DNA from: Colwellia sp.
GTDB lineage: Bacteria; Pseudomonadota; Gammaproteobacteria; Enterobacterales; Alteromonadaceae
NCBI GenBank assembly: GCA_020630795.1
Contig: JAHDIK010000015.1
Coordinates: 1-64,000, forward strand
Direction of reading: 5' to 3'
Length of the DNA stretch: 64,000 bases
The notes beneath the pieces were generated by a model. The model made no database searches, was not told where the DNA came from, and saw nothing but the letters and a program-made list of their open reading frames with translations. The translations under genes were made by a program, and so were the position numbers. Position 1 is the first letter of the stretch. Each line of letters starts with the position of its first letter. Of this stretch, positions 49,843 to 60,570 are shown piece after piece.

Positions 49843-50196
49843 CTAACCGCCAGTTCTTTTAATAGCAGCGTCTAGAAGAGCTTTTGGTCCTGATTCCAAC
49901 GTCGCCAAGTTTTCAGTAACAACACTTTTTGGCAGTTTGCTGATCATTAAGCTCCCTGTTTTAATCGAGCCATTTTCGGCTGCGAAAGCTAACAAGTTTT
50001 TGCCGTTACATTCAATTCCCGTAAAAACACTTCGAATTTTAAGGCGATTCGTTTTTAGAAATGACCTCATGCGTTTTTTATCATCCGCTGCGACATATTC
50101 ACACAAACTTTGCGCAACGTTAGATGCATACGAATATTTATCGGTATAGGTTAGTAATAAAGTGAGAAGAGTAGCTGTCAGAATAAATGCTTTCAT
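49843..50196 (-). CDS. DUF3718 secreted protein (2)
   Basis: 117 residues with a signal peptide and a DUF3718 domain nearly identical to its neighbour in the core (VAADDKKRMRSFLKTN, CNGKNL, GSLMISKLPK). The signal peptide and the C terminus have diverged. It seems a tandem duplicate of the gene at 49031. Its own upstream region shows no c-di-GMP aptamer, so the two copies are probably expressed under different conditions. AAGG lies about eight bases before ATG 50196. Confidence 0.83.
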   Translation of the reverse strand: MKAFILTATLLTLLLTYTDKYSYASNVAQSLCEYVAADDKKRMRSFLKTNRLKIRSVFTGIECNGKNLLAFAAENGSIKTGSLMISKLPKSVVTENLATLESGPKALLDAAIKRTGG

Positions 50197-50497
50197 TTTA
50201 TTAACCTTATTGATTGAGTTAGTAAAAGAAAATTAAAAGAACGTTGAGTAACAAGTTCTGCAATATTTATATCGTGAATATTATTTAACGAATTAAACCT
50301 CAGTAGTAAAACTAAAGGCCTAATGTATTACATAGATTATGTTTAGTATGGATAACGAATAGTATATTTGCAAAGGTTGATAGGGGATTTAAGGGGCAAA
50401 ATACGTGGAGAACTTTAGGTTAACAATAGTGCTACACAGGGGTTACATTTATAGTAAACCCTGTGTTTGTTTTAACGGGGGGAATTTAGTCAATTAT
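50197..50497 (-). promoter_or_regulatory. 301-bp gap between scoB and DUF3718 (2)
   Basis: This region holds the DUF3718 (2) promoter and the end of the liu/sco transcript. Apart from the hairpin at 50434-50466 I see nothing structured here. Confidence 0.4.
50434..50466. terminator. Stem-loop downstream of scoB
   Basis: ACACAGGGGTTAC pairs with GTAAACCCTGTGT at 12 of 13 positions around a 7-nt loop. On the minus strand no U run follows, so it is a weak terminator or an mRNA-end structure of the liu operon. Confidence 0.5.
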
Positions 50498-51154
50498 TTA
50501 AAACTTCATTTCTGGCACAGAGGCTGGCACGACGAGTTCACCGTCAGTTAGTTTAATAATTTCTTCTACTGAAACACCTGGTGCGCGTTCTATTAAATGA
50601 AATTTTCCGTCTTTAATTTCAATAAATGCTAAATCAGTGAGTACTTTTTTAATGCATCCTTTTCCTGTAAGCGGTAATGAGCAATTAGCAAGTAATTTAG
50701 ATTCACCTTTTTTTGACGCATGGGTCATAGTAACAATAATATTGTCTGCGCCAGCAACTAAGTCCATCGCACCGCCCATGCCTTTAATTAACTTACCGGG
50801 GATCATATAAGATGCGATGTTACCATTTACATCTACTTCAAATGCTCCGAGCACTGTTAGGTCTACATGACCACCTCTAATCATCGCAAAAGATTCTGCT
50901 GAATCGAAAACTGAGGCTCCCGTTGCCATGGTTACGGTTTGTTTCCCTGCGTTAATTAGGTCTGCGTCAATTTCGTTTTCAGTAGGGAACGCCCCCATGC
51001 CTAATAAACCATTTTCTGATTGCAGCATAACTTCCATTCCTTCAGGAACGTAGTTTGCAACTAAGGTAGGTATACCTATTCCTAAGTTCACGTAGTAACC
51101 GTCTTGAAGTTCTTGAGCAACACGCTGAGCTAATTGTTCTCTTGATAATGCCAT
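50498..51154 (-). CDS. scoB: 3-oxoacid CoA-transferase subunit B
   Basis: 218 residues. The catalytic Glu lies in QSENGLLGMG near residue 45, and GMGGAMDLVAGA is typical of subunit B. With ScoA it moves CoA from succinyl-CoA to acetoacetate. This activates the acetoacetate made by HMG-CoA lyase so that thiolase can split it. The start overlaps the stop of scoA (TAATG), showing tight coupling. Last gene of the liu operon. Confidence 0.93.
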   Translation of the reverse strand: MALSREQLAQRVAQELQDGYYVNLGIGIPTLVANYVPEGMEVMLQSENGLLGMGAFPTENEIDADLINAGKQTVTMATGASVFDSAESFAMIRGGHVDLTVLGAFEVDVNGNIASYMIPGKLIKGMGGAMDLVAGADNIIVTMTHASKKGESKLLANCSLPLTGKGCIKKVLTDLAFIEIKDGKFHLIERAPGVSVEEIIKLTDGELVVPASVPEMKF

Positions 51155-51876
51155 TATTTTGCTCCTTCTGAAGTTGCTGCTTCGCTAATGGTTCGTTGTT
51201 CAATGCGCTTTTCAAATGTTCCTTGAATTAAACGATTAACATATATACCGGGTGTATGAATTTGATCGGGATCTAAACTGCCGGGTTCAACAATTTCTTC
51301 CACCTCTACGACGGTAATTTTACCGGCTGTAGCGGCAAGAGGGTTAAAATTACGAGCTGTTTTTCTAAACACTAAGTTACCGTACCTGTCTGCTTTCCAT
51401 GCTTTTACAATTGCAAAGTCGCCAGTAATTGCTGGTTCAAGTATATAATCACGGCCATCAAAGTTTCGCTCTTCTTTACCTTCTGCTACAGGAGTGCCAT
51501 AGCCTGTTGCGGTGTAAAATGCTGGAATGCCAGCTCCACCAGCTCGCATTTTTTCAGCTAATGTACCTTGTGGAGTTAATTCTACTTCTAGTTCACCGCT
51601 CATCATTTGGCGTTCAAATTCGGCATTTTCACCGACGTATGACGCAACAATTTTTTTTATTTGACGGTCAGGTAACAAAATACCTAATCCGAAGTCATCA
51701 ACACCACAATTGTTGGAAACAACGGTAAGGCCTTTCGTTTGTTTTCTTTTTATTTCTGCGATTAAATTTTCAGGGATACCACATAAACCAAAGCCACCTG
51801 AAAGTACGGTCATGTTGTCTTCTAATCCAGCTAGTGCTTCTTCATAGCTTGATACAACTTTGTCAAATCCGGCCAT
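51154..51876 (-). CDS. scoA: 3-oxoacid CoA-transferase subunit A
   Basis: 240 residues with the subunit A pattern [16 protein letters not shown] near residue 25, [12 protein letters not shown], and [15 protein letters not shown] in mid-protein. It pairs with ScoB next door. A good AAGGA ribosome site precedes ATG 51876. It lies 45 bp after the HMG-CoA lyase gene, completing acetoacetate use in leucine breakdown. ScoA-type rather than AtoD-type is my reading, with modest certainty. Confidence 0.92.
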   Translation of the reverse strand: MAGFDKVVSSYEEALAGLEDNMTVLSGGFGLCGIPENLIAEIKRKQTKGLTVVSNNCGVDDFGLGILLPDRQIKKIVASYVGENAEFERQMMSGELEVELTPQGTLAEKMRAGGAGIPAFYTATGYGTPVAEGKEERNFDGRDYILEPAITGDFAIVKAWKADRYGNLVFRKTARNFNPLAATAGKITVVEVEEIVEPGSLDPDQIHTPGIYVNRLIQGTFEKRIEQRTISEAATSEGAK

Positions 51877-51921
51877 TATTTTTCCTTTAGTGTTAACGTG
51901 TAAACAGAATTATTATAAGTT

Positions 51922-52845
51922 TTATTGGGCTGCTAACATTGCTGCAGATACCTTAGAATTTACGGGTTTACCGAGCTTTTCTGCGATAAACCAACCCGCT
52001 TTTAATACTTTGTTTAAATCTATATTGGTTGATATGTTTAAACCTTTAAGTAGGTACAATACGTCTTCTGTCGCAACATTGCCTGACGCTCCTTTAGCAT
52101 AAGGACAGCCACCTAAACCCGCAACGGAACTGTCGATTACTGAAATGCCATTCTGTAGCGCAGTGTAAATATTGGTTAACGCTTGCCCATAAGTATCGTG
52201 GAAGTGAACGGCTAACTTTTCTTTAGGTACACGGGCGATAACCGCTTGTAACATTTGTTGAACACTAGCTGGGGTGCCAACACCAATAGTGTCTCCAAGC
52301 GATACTTCATAACAACCCATTTTGTATAGTGTTTCTGCAACGTCGGCTACTTTCTCAGGTGAAATTTCACCTTCATACGGACAACCTACAACACATGACA
52401 CATATCCGCGTACAGGTATATTAGCCATTTTTGCGGCTTCCATTATTGGCTTGAAACGTTCTAAGCTTTCTTCAATCGAGCAGTTTATATTTTTTTGACT
52501 AAAAGATTCTGATGCAGCTCCAAAAATTGCAACTTCGCTTACGTTAGCCGAAACTGCAGATTCAAAACCTTTCATATTCGGTGTAAGCGCCATATAACTA
52601 ACGTTTTGCTTTCTTTGTAAGGTATTAAAAACGTCAGTCGATGTCGCCATTTGTGGAACCCACTTAGGTGAAACAAAACTACCACTTTCAATATGTGAAA
52701 CGCCCGCGTCAGCTAACATTTGAATAAGAGTGACTTTGTCAGACGTGCTAATCAGCTGCTTTTCGTTTTGCAAGCCGTCACGAGGGCCTACTTCAACAAT
52801 TCGAGCATTTGTTGGTAACGTAGACAGTTGATTTAGTGAGTTCAT
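51922..52845 (-). CDS. liuE: Hydroxymethylglutaryl-CoA lyase
   Basis: 307 residues, a TIM-barrel enzyme of the HMGL-like family. The N-terminal [13 protein letters not shown] holds metal and catalytic residues, [10 protein letters not shown] the metal-binding His pair, and [19 protein letters not shown] the signature with the catalytic Cys. It splits HMG-CoA into acetyl-CoA and acetoacetate, the last step of leucine degradation. Its ATG overlaps the stop codon of liuD by 4 bp (ATGA). Confidence 0.96.
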   Translation of the reverse strand: MNSLNQLSTLPTNARIVEVGPRDGLQNEKQLISTSDKVTLIQMLADAGVSHIESGSFVSPKWVPQMATSTDVFNTLQRKQNVSYMALTPNMKGFESAVSANVSEVAIFGAASESFSQKNINCSIEESLERFKPIMEAAKMANIPVRGYVSCVVGCPYEGEISPEKVADVAETLYKMGCYEVSLGDTIGVGTPASVQQMLQAVIARVPKEKLAVHFHDTYGQALTNIYTALQNGISVIDSSVAGLGGCPYAKGASGNVATEDVLYLLKGLNISTNIDLNKVLKAGWFIAEKLGKPVNSKVSAAMLAAQ

Positions 52846-54899
52846 GATTCGCCCTCACTCGCTGTGAATGCCAGTAATTCAGCGCCACCGTCAACCATAT
52901 CACCTTCGTTATAGTAGATAGTGTCAACGGTTCCGTTATCAGGAGCACGTATTGTGTGTTCCATTTTCATTGCTTCCATAATCACTAATGGTTGGTCTTT
53001 AGTTACAGCTTCGCCTGTTTCAACCAGTATTTTTACCATGGTGCCATTCATAGGGGCGATTAAACCTCCGTGAGCGTCATTACTATCATGGTCGCCTAAA
53101 TCAGGCTGAATATGATTAACACTCAAAGTACCTGTAGGCGTATAAATACTAACTACATGGTCTTGAATTGAAATCATGGTTGATGATTTATGGTTGTTAA
53201 TTGTTGTTAAAAGGCCGTTTTTCAGGTTTGCGATACAGTCATACTTAGTATCGTTGAGTGTTACAACATACTGAGTACCTTGAGTAGAGGTTAGCTCTTC
53301 AACATTCACATCATAAGTTTCACCTGCGTATTCAAGAGATAAGCTGTGAAGCGATTTGTCGTTAAACTGCCAAGCATTATATGTGTTCCAAGGTGACGTT
53401 GGATCTGCGTTATTTTTATATTTATTTGTAAAGCGGTTTTGTTGTTCAAGTAATATATACAGAGCCGATTTTACTAATTCAGTGTCACGTTTAGCGTTAG
53501 ATAATGGGGTGTCGCTAAATATGTCGTCGTGGTGCTTTTCAATAAAACTTGTGTCAATGTTTTCTTCGATGAAAGGAGTACTTGTAACCAATTTAGTTAA
53601 AAACTCTACATTCGTTTTTACACCACCTACGTGATATTCTGAAAGCGCCTTCGTTAAACGTTTAAGCGCTTTTTCTCTGTTTTCGCCCCATACAATTAGT
53701 TTAGCTATCATTGGGTCGTAAAATACGCTTACTTCGTCACCTTCGCACACACCAGTGTCAATACGAACAAACTCATTTTCAACAGGTGTTCGAATAAACG
53801 AAAGGGTGCCAGTATCAGGTAAGAAGTCGTTGTTGGCATCTTCTGCATAAATACGAGCTTCAAACGCGTGACCATGAATGCTTAACTCGTGCTGTTCTTT
53901 TGGTAAAATTTCATTAGCAGCAACTCGTAGTTGCCATTCTACTAAGTCTTGCTTAGTAATAAATTCTGTTACGGGGTGTTCAACTTGAAGGCGAGTGTTC
54001 ATTTCCATAAAGTAGAAAGAACCATCTACATCTAATAAAAACTCTACAGTACCTGCACCTTGATAACCTATAGCTTGTGCTGATTTGATAGCGGCTTCAC
54101 CCATTTGAGCGCGCAATGTTTCAGACATAGAGAACGCAGGAGCTTCTTCAACGACTTTTTGGTGACGACGTTGTACCGAGCAATCACGCTCAAATAGATA
54201 AACGGTATTGCCGTGGTTATCACAAAACACTTGAATTTCAACGTGACGAGGTTGTGTTAAGTATTTTTCTACTAACATAGTATCGTCGCCAAACGAAGAG
54301 AGTGCTTCACGTTTTACAGCATCAAAACCTTCTGAAAACTCGTCAGCGCTCCAGATCTGTCGCATGCCTTTACCGCCACCACCAGCAGTCGCTTTTAGTA
54401 ATACGGGGTATCCCATTTTATCTGCGGCCGCTTTAATGGTTGTTTCAGATTGATCGTCACCATGGTAACCGGGTACAAGTGGAACATTTGCCGCTTCCAT
54501 GATGTTTTTAGCAGCCGATTTAGATCCCATTGCTTCAATTGCACCAATAGGTGGACCAATAAAGGTAATGTTGTTTTCGTCGCAAAGGCGGCAAAACTCT
54601 GAGTTCTCAGATAAAAATCCATAACCAGGATGTATTGCTTGAGCGCCTGTTTGAATTGCAGCTTGAATAACACGATCTGTTTTTAAGTAACTTTCTCGCG
54701 ATGGTGAACTACCAATATAAACGGCTTCGTCTGCCATTTTCACGTGTAACGCGTTTTGGTCTGCATCTGAGTATACTGCTACCGTAGAAATTCCCATTTT
54801 TTTCGCTGTTTTTATAATACGGCATGCGATTTCGCCACGGTTAGCAATGAGAATTTTAGTAAACATCTTACTCTGAATGTTATGATTTTGAGTGCTCAT
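52842..54899 (-). CDS. liuD: Methylcrotonyl-CoA carboxylase, biotin-containing alpha subunit
   Basis: 685 residues. A biotin carboxylase domain fills the first ~450 residues ([39 protein letters not shown]). A middle linker domain follows, then a C-terminal biotinyl domain with the biotin Lys in MEAMKMEHT. It carboxylates biotin and, with LiuB, converts 3-methylcrotonyl-CoA to 3-methylglutaconyl-CoA. A second ATG 11 codons in (54866) is also possible. Separated from liuC by only 2 bp. Confidence 0.95.
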   Translation of the reverse strand: MSTQNHNIQSKMFTKILIANRGEIACRIIKTAKKMGISTVAVYSDADQNALHVKMADEAVYIGSSPSRESYLKTDRVIQAAIQTGAQAIHPGYGFLSENSEFCRLCDENNITFIGPPIGAIEAMGSKSAAKNIMEAANVPLVPGYHGDDQSETTIKAAADKMGYPVLLKATAGGGGKGMRQIWSADEFSEGFDAVKREALSSFGDDTMLVEKYLTQPRHVEIQVFCDNHGNTVYLFERDCSVQRRHQKVVEEAPAFSMSETLRAQMGEAAIKSAQAIGYQGAGTVEFLLDVDGSFYFMEMNTRLQVEHPVTEFITKQDLVEWQLRVAANEILPKEQHELSIHGHAFEARIYAEDANNDFLPDTGTLSFIRTPVENEFVRIDTGVCEGDEVSVFYDPMIAKLIVWGENREKALKRLTKALSEYHVGGVKTNVEFLTKLVTSTPFIEENIDTSFIEKHHDDIFSDTPLSNAKRDTELVKSALYILLEQQNRFTNKYKNNADPTSPWNTYNAWQFNDKSLHSLSLEYAGETYDVNVEELTSTQGTQYVVTLNDTKYDCIANLKNGLLTTINNHKSSTMISIQDHVVSIYTPTGTLSVNHIQPDLGDHDSNDAHGGLIAPMNGTMVKILVETGEAVTKDQPLVIMEAMKMEHTIRAPDNGTVDTIYYNEGDMVDGGAELLAFTASEGES

Positions 54900-54901
54900 G
54901 T

Positions 54902-55759
54902 TTATGGTTGTTCCTTGTTGGCAGATTTAGTTACCCAAACTGGTGTTCTTTTCTCAAAAAATGCGGTTAAGCCTTCTTGCCCTTCGGTTGATACTCGAAT
55001 AGTAGCGATACGCTTTGACGTTTCGTTGATTAGCTCATCATCGATTTCTTGATTCGATACATCTAGCGCAAGTGCCTTGGCTTGTTTGATTGCGTCAGGC
55101 CCATTATTCATTAATGTCGAAATCACTTTTGAGACTTCTTCGGTTAAATGCTCAGGATCGAATACTTCGCTAACTAAGCCTAATGACATTGCTTTGTCAG
55201 CTGAAAAACGCTCTGCCGTTTGAAAGTATCGACGACTCGCTTTTTCGCCAATGGCATTGACTACGTATGGCGCAATTGTTGCTGGAATAAGCCCTAGCTT
55301 AACTTCGCTTAAACAAAAGCTTGCTTTATTGCTTGCAAAAACGATGTCGCAGCAACTTGTCAACCCAACAGCACCACCAAACGCTGCTCCTTGAATTTGA
55401 GCAATAGTAGTTTGCGGTAAAGAATTGAGTGCTTTAAGCATTAACGCAAGTGCTTGTGCATCTTTGTAGTTTTCGTCATACGTATAGCTAGCCATACGTT
55501 TCATCCAGCCTAAATCAGCACCAGCAGAAAAGCTTTTACCGGTTGACGCTAATACCATAACGTGAATATCAGTACGTTTAGATATTTCGGTAAATATACG
55601 AGTTAATGTAGCAATGATATAGTCGTCAAATGCATTGTGTTTTTCAGGCGTATTTAACGTAACGGTAGCGACGCCAGTATCACTTACGCTAAACAAAACA
55701 GGAGAGGTGACGTCACCTTGTGCTGTTTCGTTTGTTTGTGTTTCACATAAAGTAGTCAT
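54902..55759 (-). CDS. liuC: Methylglutaconyl-CoA hydratase (enoyl-CoA hydratase family)
   Basis: 285 residues of the crotonase fold. The oxyanion-hole stretches SFSAGADLGWMKRM and QGAAFGGAVGLTSCCD are clear, and the acidic residue expected for hydration lies in FCLSEVKLGLIPATIAPYVV. It hydrates 3-methylglutaconyl-CoA to HMG-CoA. Its place between the two carboxylase subunit genes is the standard liu order. About 20 extra N-terminal residues precede the usual family start. Confidence 0.93.
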   Translation of the reverse strand: MTTLCETQTNETAQGDVTSPVLFSVSDTGVATVTLNTPEKHNAFDDYIIATLTRIFTEISKRTDIHVMVLASTGKSFSAGADLGWMKRMASYTYDENYKDAQALALMLKALNSLPQTTIAQIQGAAFGGAVGLTSCCDIVFASNKASFCLSEVKLGLIPATIAPYVVNAIGEKASRRYFQTAERFSADKAMSLGLVSEVFDPEHLTEEVSKVISTLMNNGPDAIKQAKALALDVSNQEIDDELINETSKRIATIRVSTEGQEGLTAFFEKRTPVWVTKSANKEQP

Positions 55760-55772
55760 AGGTGCCTCTTAA

Positions 55773-57380
55773 TTACATTCTAAAAATACCAAACTTGGTA
55801 TCTTCAATGGGTTTGTTTAAAGAGGCTGAAATAGCTAAACCTAATGTGTCGCGAGTTTGTGCTGGGTCGATTACTCCGTCATCCCATAGCCTAGCCGATG
55901 CGTAGTATGGATGGCCTTGGTGTTCATAATCGTCGATGATTGGTTGTTTAAAGGTACTTTCTTCTTCTGTACTCCAGCTTTCTCCGCGAGATTCTTTTTG
56001 GTCTCGTTTAACTTGTGCAAGTACGCCAGCAGCTTGTTCACCACCCATAACTGAGATACGAGCGTTCGGCCACATGAATAGGAATCGAGGATCGTAAGCT
56101 CTACCACACATACCATAGTTACCAGCACCAAAACTGCCACCAATCAATACGGTAAACTTAGGCACTTGAGCAGTCGCAACTGCAGTTACCATTTTTGCGC
56201 CGTGTTTAGCTATACCGCCAGCTTCATACTGCTGGCCTACCATAAAGCCGGTAATGTTTTGTAAAAACACTAAGGGTATTTTGCGCTGTGCACATAATTG
56301 AATAAAGTGAGCACCTTTTTGCGCTGACTCTCCAAAAAGTATACCGTTGTTGGCAACTATTCCTACAGGGTAGCCATAAATACGCGCAAAACCACAAACG
56401 AGCGTAGTACCGTATAGTGCTTTAAATTCGTCAAACTCACTGCCGTCAACAACGCGAGCAATAATTTCTCTTACGTCGAACGGTTGCTTTGAGTCTTTTG
56501 GTACTATGCCGTAAATTTCGTCAGTGCTGTAATCAGGTTTTTGAATAGGTTGAACATCTATCGACACGCTTTTTACACGATTTAGGTTTTCGATAGCATG
56601 TCTAGCAATATCAAGTGCATGGTTGTCGTTTTGGGCATAGTGATCTGCTACACCCGACGTTCTACAATGTACATCAGCGCCACCAAGATCTTCGGCGCTT
56701 ACTACTTCTCCTGTAGCAGCTTTAACAAGAGGAGGTCCTGCTAAAAATATAGTGCCTTGTTCTTTTACTATGATTGACTCATCAGCCATAGCTGGTACAT
56801 AAGCACCACCAGCAGTACACGAGCCCATTACAACGGCTATTTGTGGAATCGCTTGTGCTGACATGTTTGCTTGATTGAAAAAGATGCGACCAAAATGTTC
56901 TTTGTCTGGAAAAACATCATCTTGGTTTGGTAAGTTCGCACCACCAGAATCGACAAGGTAAATACAGGGTAGGTTATTTTCTTGAGCAATAGTTTGCGCT
57001 CTTAAATGTTTTTTTACCGTAAGAGGGTAATAGGTTCCACCTTTAACGGTAGCGTCGTTAGCAACAATAATACATTCTTGCCCAGCGACACGACCTATAC
57101 CAGTGATAATACCTGCTGATGGAATATTATCGTCATACACTTTGTATGCAGCTAACTGAGATAGCTCTAAAAAAGGTGAGCCAGAATCAAGTAACGCTTT
57201 TACTCGATCTCGTGGTAATAATTTACCGCGAGCTAAATGTTTATTTCTACTTCGTTCACTTCCGCCTAATTTAATGTCAGCAACTTTTTCTTTTAAGTCG
57301 TTAACTTGCGCGAGCATATGCTCTGAATTTTCAATAAATTCAGGGCTACGAGTATTTATTTTGGAAACTATTTTAGCCAC
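55773..57380 (-). CDS. liuB: Methylcrotonyl-CoA carboxylase, carboxyltransferase beta subunit
   Basis: 535 residues with a GTG start that follows GGTGG. Carboxyltransferase motifs are [18 protein letters not shown] near residue 145, [14 protein letters not shown] and [27 protein letters not shown] near residue 420. It transfers CO2 from biotin on LiuD to methylcrotonyl-CoA. A 135-bp gap with a strong stem-loop separates it from liuA, the longest spacing in the operon. Confidence 0.95.
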   Translation of the reverse strand: MAKIVSKINTRSPEFIENSEHMLAQVNDLKEKVADIKLGGSERSRNKHLARGKLLPRDRVKALLDSGSPFLELSQLAAYKVYDDNIPSAGIITGIGRVAGQECIIVANDATVKGGTYYPLTVKKHLRAQTIAQENNLPCIYLVDSGGANLPNQDDVFPDKEHFGRIFFNQANMSAQAIPQIAVVMGSCTAGGAYVPAMADESIIVKEQGTIFLAGPPLVKAATGEVVSAEDLGGADVHCRTSGVADHYAQNDNHALDIARHAIENLNRVKSVSIDVQPIQKPDYSTDEIYGIVPKDSKQPFDVREIIARVVDGSEFDEFKALYGTTLVCGFARIYGYPVGIVANNGILFGESAQKGAHFIQLCAQRKIPLVFLQNITGFMVGQQYEAGGIAKHGAKMVTAVATAQVPKFTVLIGGSFGAGNYGMCGRAYDPRFLFMWPNARISVMGGEQAAGVLAQVKRDQKESRGESWSTEEESTFKQPIIDDYEHQGHPYYASARLWDDGVIDPAQTRDTLGLAISASLNKPIEDTKFGIFRM

Positions 57381-57456
57381 GAAGAGCCACCTTTATATTT
57401 ATGTAAGCTGTTTTAGTAACTAATAAAAATTAGTGCCTAACAATTTTCTTTAACGC

Positions 57457-57499
57457 CAATATGAAGAATAAGTAGGGTGATCACATATTCTTCATATTG
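57457..57499 (-). promoter_or_regulatory. 14-bp perfect stem-loop between liuA and liuB
   Basis: Arms CAATATGAAGAATA and TATTCTTCATATTG pair perfectly around a 15-nt spacer. No U run follows on the minus strand. It is probably an mRNA stability or processing element in the liu transcript, or a regulator binding site. Confidence 0.55.
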
Positions 57500-57515
57500 A
57501 TTAATGCATGTAATA

Positions 57516-58685
57516 CTAGTTTGACTCTGCGAATAATTCGCGGCCAATAAGCATTCTTCTAATTTCTGATGTACCTGCGCCTATTTCATACAATTTAGCG
57601 TCTCGTAATAAGCGTCCGGCAGGAAACTCGTTGATGTAACCGTTACCCCCAAGTAACTGAATCGCATCTAACGCCATTTTGGTTGCAAGCTCTGCTGAGT
57701 ATAGAATTACAGCAGCAGCATCTTTACGGGTTGTTTCTCCACGATCTGCTGCCATCGCACACATATATGCGTATGACTTAGCTGCATTCATTTGTGTGTA
57801 CATATCGGCAATTTTTCCTTGCACCAACTGGAATTCACCAATTGATTGTCCAAACTGCTTACGGTCGTGAATATACGGCACAACTAGGTCCATACATGCG
57901 TCCATAATTCCTAATGGACCACCTGTTAATACTAAGCGCTCATAATCAAGTCCTGACATTAAAACGCGTACGCCTTTACCTTCTTCACCTAAAATATTTT
58001 CGGCAGGAACTTCGCAATCTTGGAACACAAGCTCACAAGTGTTTGAACCACGCATGCCTAATTTGTCTAATTTTTGATGACGAGTAAAACCAGGAAAGTC
58101 ACGCTCTACAATAAATGCGGTAATTCCTTTTGAACCAGCGCTAGTGTCTGTTTTAGCGTATATAACGTATACATGTGCATCTGGACCATTGGTGATCCAC
58201 ATTTTGTTCCCGTTAAGGATGTATTTATCGCCTTTTTTGTCGGCACGTAATTTCATACTGACGACATCTGAACCAGCATTGGGTTCAGACATAGCTAATG
58301 CGCCAATGTGTTCGCCTGAACATAATTTAGGTAAATATTTTAGTTTTTGGTCGTGATTACCATTTTTGTTTAACTGATTTAAACAAAGATTAGACATTGC
58401 ACCATAACTCAAGCCAACCGACGCAGACGCTCTTGATATTTCCTGCATTGCTACCATGTGCTCAAGGTAACCTAGGTTTGAACCACCGTAAGCTTCATCA
58501 ACAGTCATTCCTAATAAACCCATGTCGCCAAATTTGCGCCATAAATCGTTTGGAAATTCATTGTCTTGATCAATTTTTTCAGCGCGAGGAGCAATTTCAC
58601 CGCGAGCAAAAGCGTTAACTTGATCGCGGATCATGTCAACGGTTTCGCCAAGGTTAAAGTTTAAAGATGTGAATGATGAAATCAT
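57516..58685 (-). CDS. liuA: Isovaleryl-CoA dehydrogenase
   Basis: 389 residues of the acyl-CoA dehydrogenase family. FAD- and substrate-binding stretches are [18 protein letters not shown] and [30 protein letters not shown] holds the Glu used as catalytic base in isovaleryl-CoA dehydrogenase, which differs in position from most relatives. [35 protein letters not shown] closes the protein. It oxidises isovaleryl-CoA to methylcrotonyl-CoA. First enzyme gene after the liuR regulator, 50 bp downstream. Confidence 0.95.
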   Translation of the reverse strand: MISSFTSLNFNLGETVDMIRDQVNAFARGEIAPRAEKIDQDNEFPNDLWRKFGDMGLLGMTVDEAYGGSNLGYLEHMVAMQEISRASASVGLSYGAMSNLCLNQLNKNGNHDQKLKYLPKLCSGEHIGALAMSEPNAGSDVVSMKLRADKKGDKYILNGNKMWITNGPDAHVYVIYAKTDTSAGSKGITAFIVERDFPGFTRHQKLDKLGMRGSNTCELVFQDCEVPAENILGEEGKGVRVLMSGLDYERLVLTGGPLGIMDACMDLVVPYIHDRKQFGQSIGEFQLVQGKIADMYTQMNAAKSYAYMCAMAADRGETTRKDAAAVILYSAELATKMALDAIQLLGGNGYINEFPAGRLLRDAKLYEIGAGTSEIRRMLIGRELFAESN

Positions 58686-58735
58686 GGTATTTACCTTTGT
58701 TTAAATGGTTAATCGACCCTAGTCTATTAACGTAA

Positions 58736-59146
58736 TTATTTGTTGTTTTTGATGTTGTCTAATGTTTCTTTACAGCTTAGTTCTAAATTTTCTAATTCGT
58801 TAAGCACTACGTTAATATCGTCTAGCTGTTGGTGAAGGTGTGCTTTTTTCTCAGAGATAATACCCATCATAGTTTCTAACTGAGTTGCACTGGTTTTATC
58901 GTGGTCGTACAGTTCAAAAATACGGCCAGTTTCAGATAATGAAAAACCTAAACGTTTACCGCGTAAAATCAGCTTTAATCTAACGCGATCTCTTTTGCTG
59001 TATATGCGTGTTTGCCCTTTACGGGTAGGGGATAGCAAACCTTGATCTTCATAAAACCTAATGGTTCTAGTAGTAATATCAAATTCTTTCGCTAAATCAC
59101 TAATAGAGAACTGTTCTTGCTTCTTTGTTGTATCAGTCGAACTCAT
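58736..59146 (-). CDS. liuR: MerR-family regulator of the leucine degradation genes
   Basis: 136 residues. An N-terminal MerR winged helix (FSISDLAKEFDITTRTIRFYEDQGLLSPTR) is followed by a dimerising coiled coil (LETMMGIISEKKAHLHQQLDDINVVLNEL). No Cys-rich metal site is present, in line with LiuR, which responds to a pathway intermediate. It heads the liu operon and is divergent from the thiolase gene; a matching operator lies at 59217. Confidence 0.93.
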   Translation of the reverse strand: MSSTDTTKKQEQFSISDLAKEFDITTRTIRFYEDQGLLSPTRKGQTRIYSKRDRVRLKLILRGKRLGFSLSETGRIFELYDHDKTSATQLETMMGIISEKKAHLHQQLDDINVVLNELENLELSCKETLDNIKNNK

Positions 59147-59216
59147 TATTAAACCTGTTTTGATTTAAGACATTTATCATCTTTACGTGTTTTATTAGAA
59201 TAAACCTTAGCGTAAG

Positions 59217-59232
59217 TTTACGTTAACGTCAA
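59217..59232. promoter_or_regulatory. LiuR-type operator in the divergent promoter
   Basis: TTTACGTTAACGTCAA is a near-perfect palindrome of the kind reported for LiuR in gammaproteobacteria. It lies between liuR and the thiolase gene and could control both. Confidence 0.65.
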
Positions 59233-59289
59233 CTTGGTGTATGCTTTTAATCAATTAAATAAAAAACTAATCAATTTTGGAGAATAAAT

Positions 59290-60474
59290 ATGTCTGCTAA
59301 CGACTGTGTAGTAATTGTTTCTGCTGTAAGAACACCTATGGGTGGTTTTCAAGGAAGTTTAGCTGGTGTTGATGCGACTAAGCTTGGTGCAACGGCGATA
59401 GAAGCTGCTGTAACAAAAGCCAATATCGAAAAAGACCAAGTTGATGAAGTTATTATGGGTTGTGTATTACCCGCAGGTTTAAAACAGGCTCCAGCAAGAC
59501 AAGCCGCTTTAGGGGCTGATTTAGCGCTTTCAACGGTGTGTACAACAATTAATAAAGTGTGTGGCTCAGGTATGAAGGCGGCTATGCAAGCACATGATGC
59601 AATTTTAGCTGGGTCGATTAACGTGGCTATTGCTGGTGGTATGGAAAGCATGAGTAATGCACCTTATATGTTACCAAAGGCACGTACTGGTATGCGTATG
59701 GGGCACGGTCAAGTGGTAGACCATATGATGCTTGACGGGTTAGAAAATGCGTACGATGGCATATCTATGGGATGTTTTGCACAAGAAACGGCTGATGAAG
59801 CTAACTTCACACGTGAATCTATGGACGAATACGCAATTCGTTCATTAAGTCGTGCTAACAACGCTATTGAATCTGGCGCATTTAACAACGAAGTTGCTCC
59901 TGTAACCATTAAGTCTCGTAAAGGTGAAGTAGTTGTAGATACTGATGAACAACCAGGTAACGCTCGTCTGGATAAAATTCCTAGCTTACGTGCTGCATTT
60001 AAAAAAGACGGAACAATTACAGCTGCAAACTCAAGCTCAATTTCTGATGGTGCTGCGGCGTTAACGTTAATGAAGCTATCGGAAGTTGAAAAACGTGGTT
60101 TAACTCCATTGTGTAAAATTGTAGGTCATGCAACTCATGCACAAAAACCGGAAGAATTTACAGTAGCGCCAGTAGGTGCAATGAAGAAAGTGTTAGATAA
60201 AGCTAATTGGACAACCGACGATGTAGACTTATTTGAAATAAACGAAGCATTCGCAATGGTGACTATGCTTGCAATTAAAGAGCTTTCGCTTGATGTTGAA
60301 AAGGTAAATGTAAACGGTGGTGCTTGTGCGTTAGGTCATCCGTTAGGTGCAAGTGGTGCACGTATAATGGTGACATTAATACATGCTCTTAAAAATAAAG
60401 GGTTATCTAAAGGTGTAGCATCACTTTGTATTGGTGGTGGTGAAGCAACAGCGATTGCAGTTGAAATGTTGTAG
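59290..60474 (+). CDS. atoB: Acetyl-CoA C-acetyltransferase (thiolase)
   Basis: 394 residues. The acylated Cys is in NKVCGSGMKAAM near residue 90, the His in GGACALGHPLGASGAR near residue 350, and the second Cys in SLCIGGGEATA near the end. It splits acetoacetyl-CoA to acetyl-CoA, finishing the pathway begun by the liu/sco genes, or runs in reverse. It is divergent from liuR and ends at a strong terminator. Confidence 0.95.
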   Translation: MSANDCVVIVSAVRTPMGGFQGSLAGVDATKLGATAIEAAVTKANIEKDQVDEVIMGCVLPAGLKQAPARQAALGADLALSTVCTTINKVCGSGMKAAMQAHDAILAGSINVAIAGGMESMSNAPYMLPKARTGMRMGHGQVVDHMMLDGLENAYDGISMGCFAQETADEANFTRESMDEYAIRSLSRANNAIESGAFNNEVAPVTIKSRKGEVVVDTDEQPGNARLDKIPSLRAAFKKDGTITAANSSSISDGAAALTLMKLSEVEKRGLTPLCKIVGHATHAQKPEEFTVAPVGAMKKVLDKANWTTDDVDLFEINEAFAMVTMLAIKELSLDVEKVNVNGGACALGHPLGASGARIMVTLIHALKNKGLSKGVASLCIGGGEATAIAVEML

Positions 60475-60500
60475 TAACGTCAGAGATAAAGTAAATGAGA

Positions 60501-60532
60501 AAATGCCGCATTGAATTATTCTGCGGCATTTT
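60501..60532. terminator. Bidirectional intrinsic terminator
   Basis: AAATGCCGCA pairs perfectly with TGCGGCATTT around an 11-nt loop, followed by T. It separates the convergent thiolase and PhoD-like genes. Confidence 0.87.
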
Positions 60533-60570
60533 TGTTTGTGGTAAATGAAGTTAAATCAACAGAAGATGCC

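Noticed and set aside
49843-50497. A second c-di-GMP riboswitch before DUF3718 (2)
   Set aside because: The minus-strand leader lacks the ACGCAAA, CCGG.CTAA and GTTACC core motifs.
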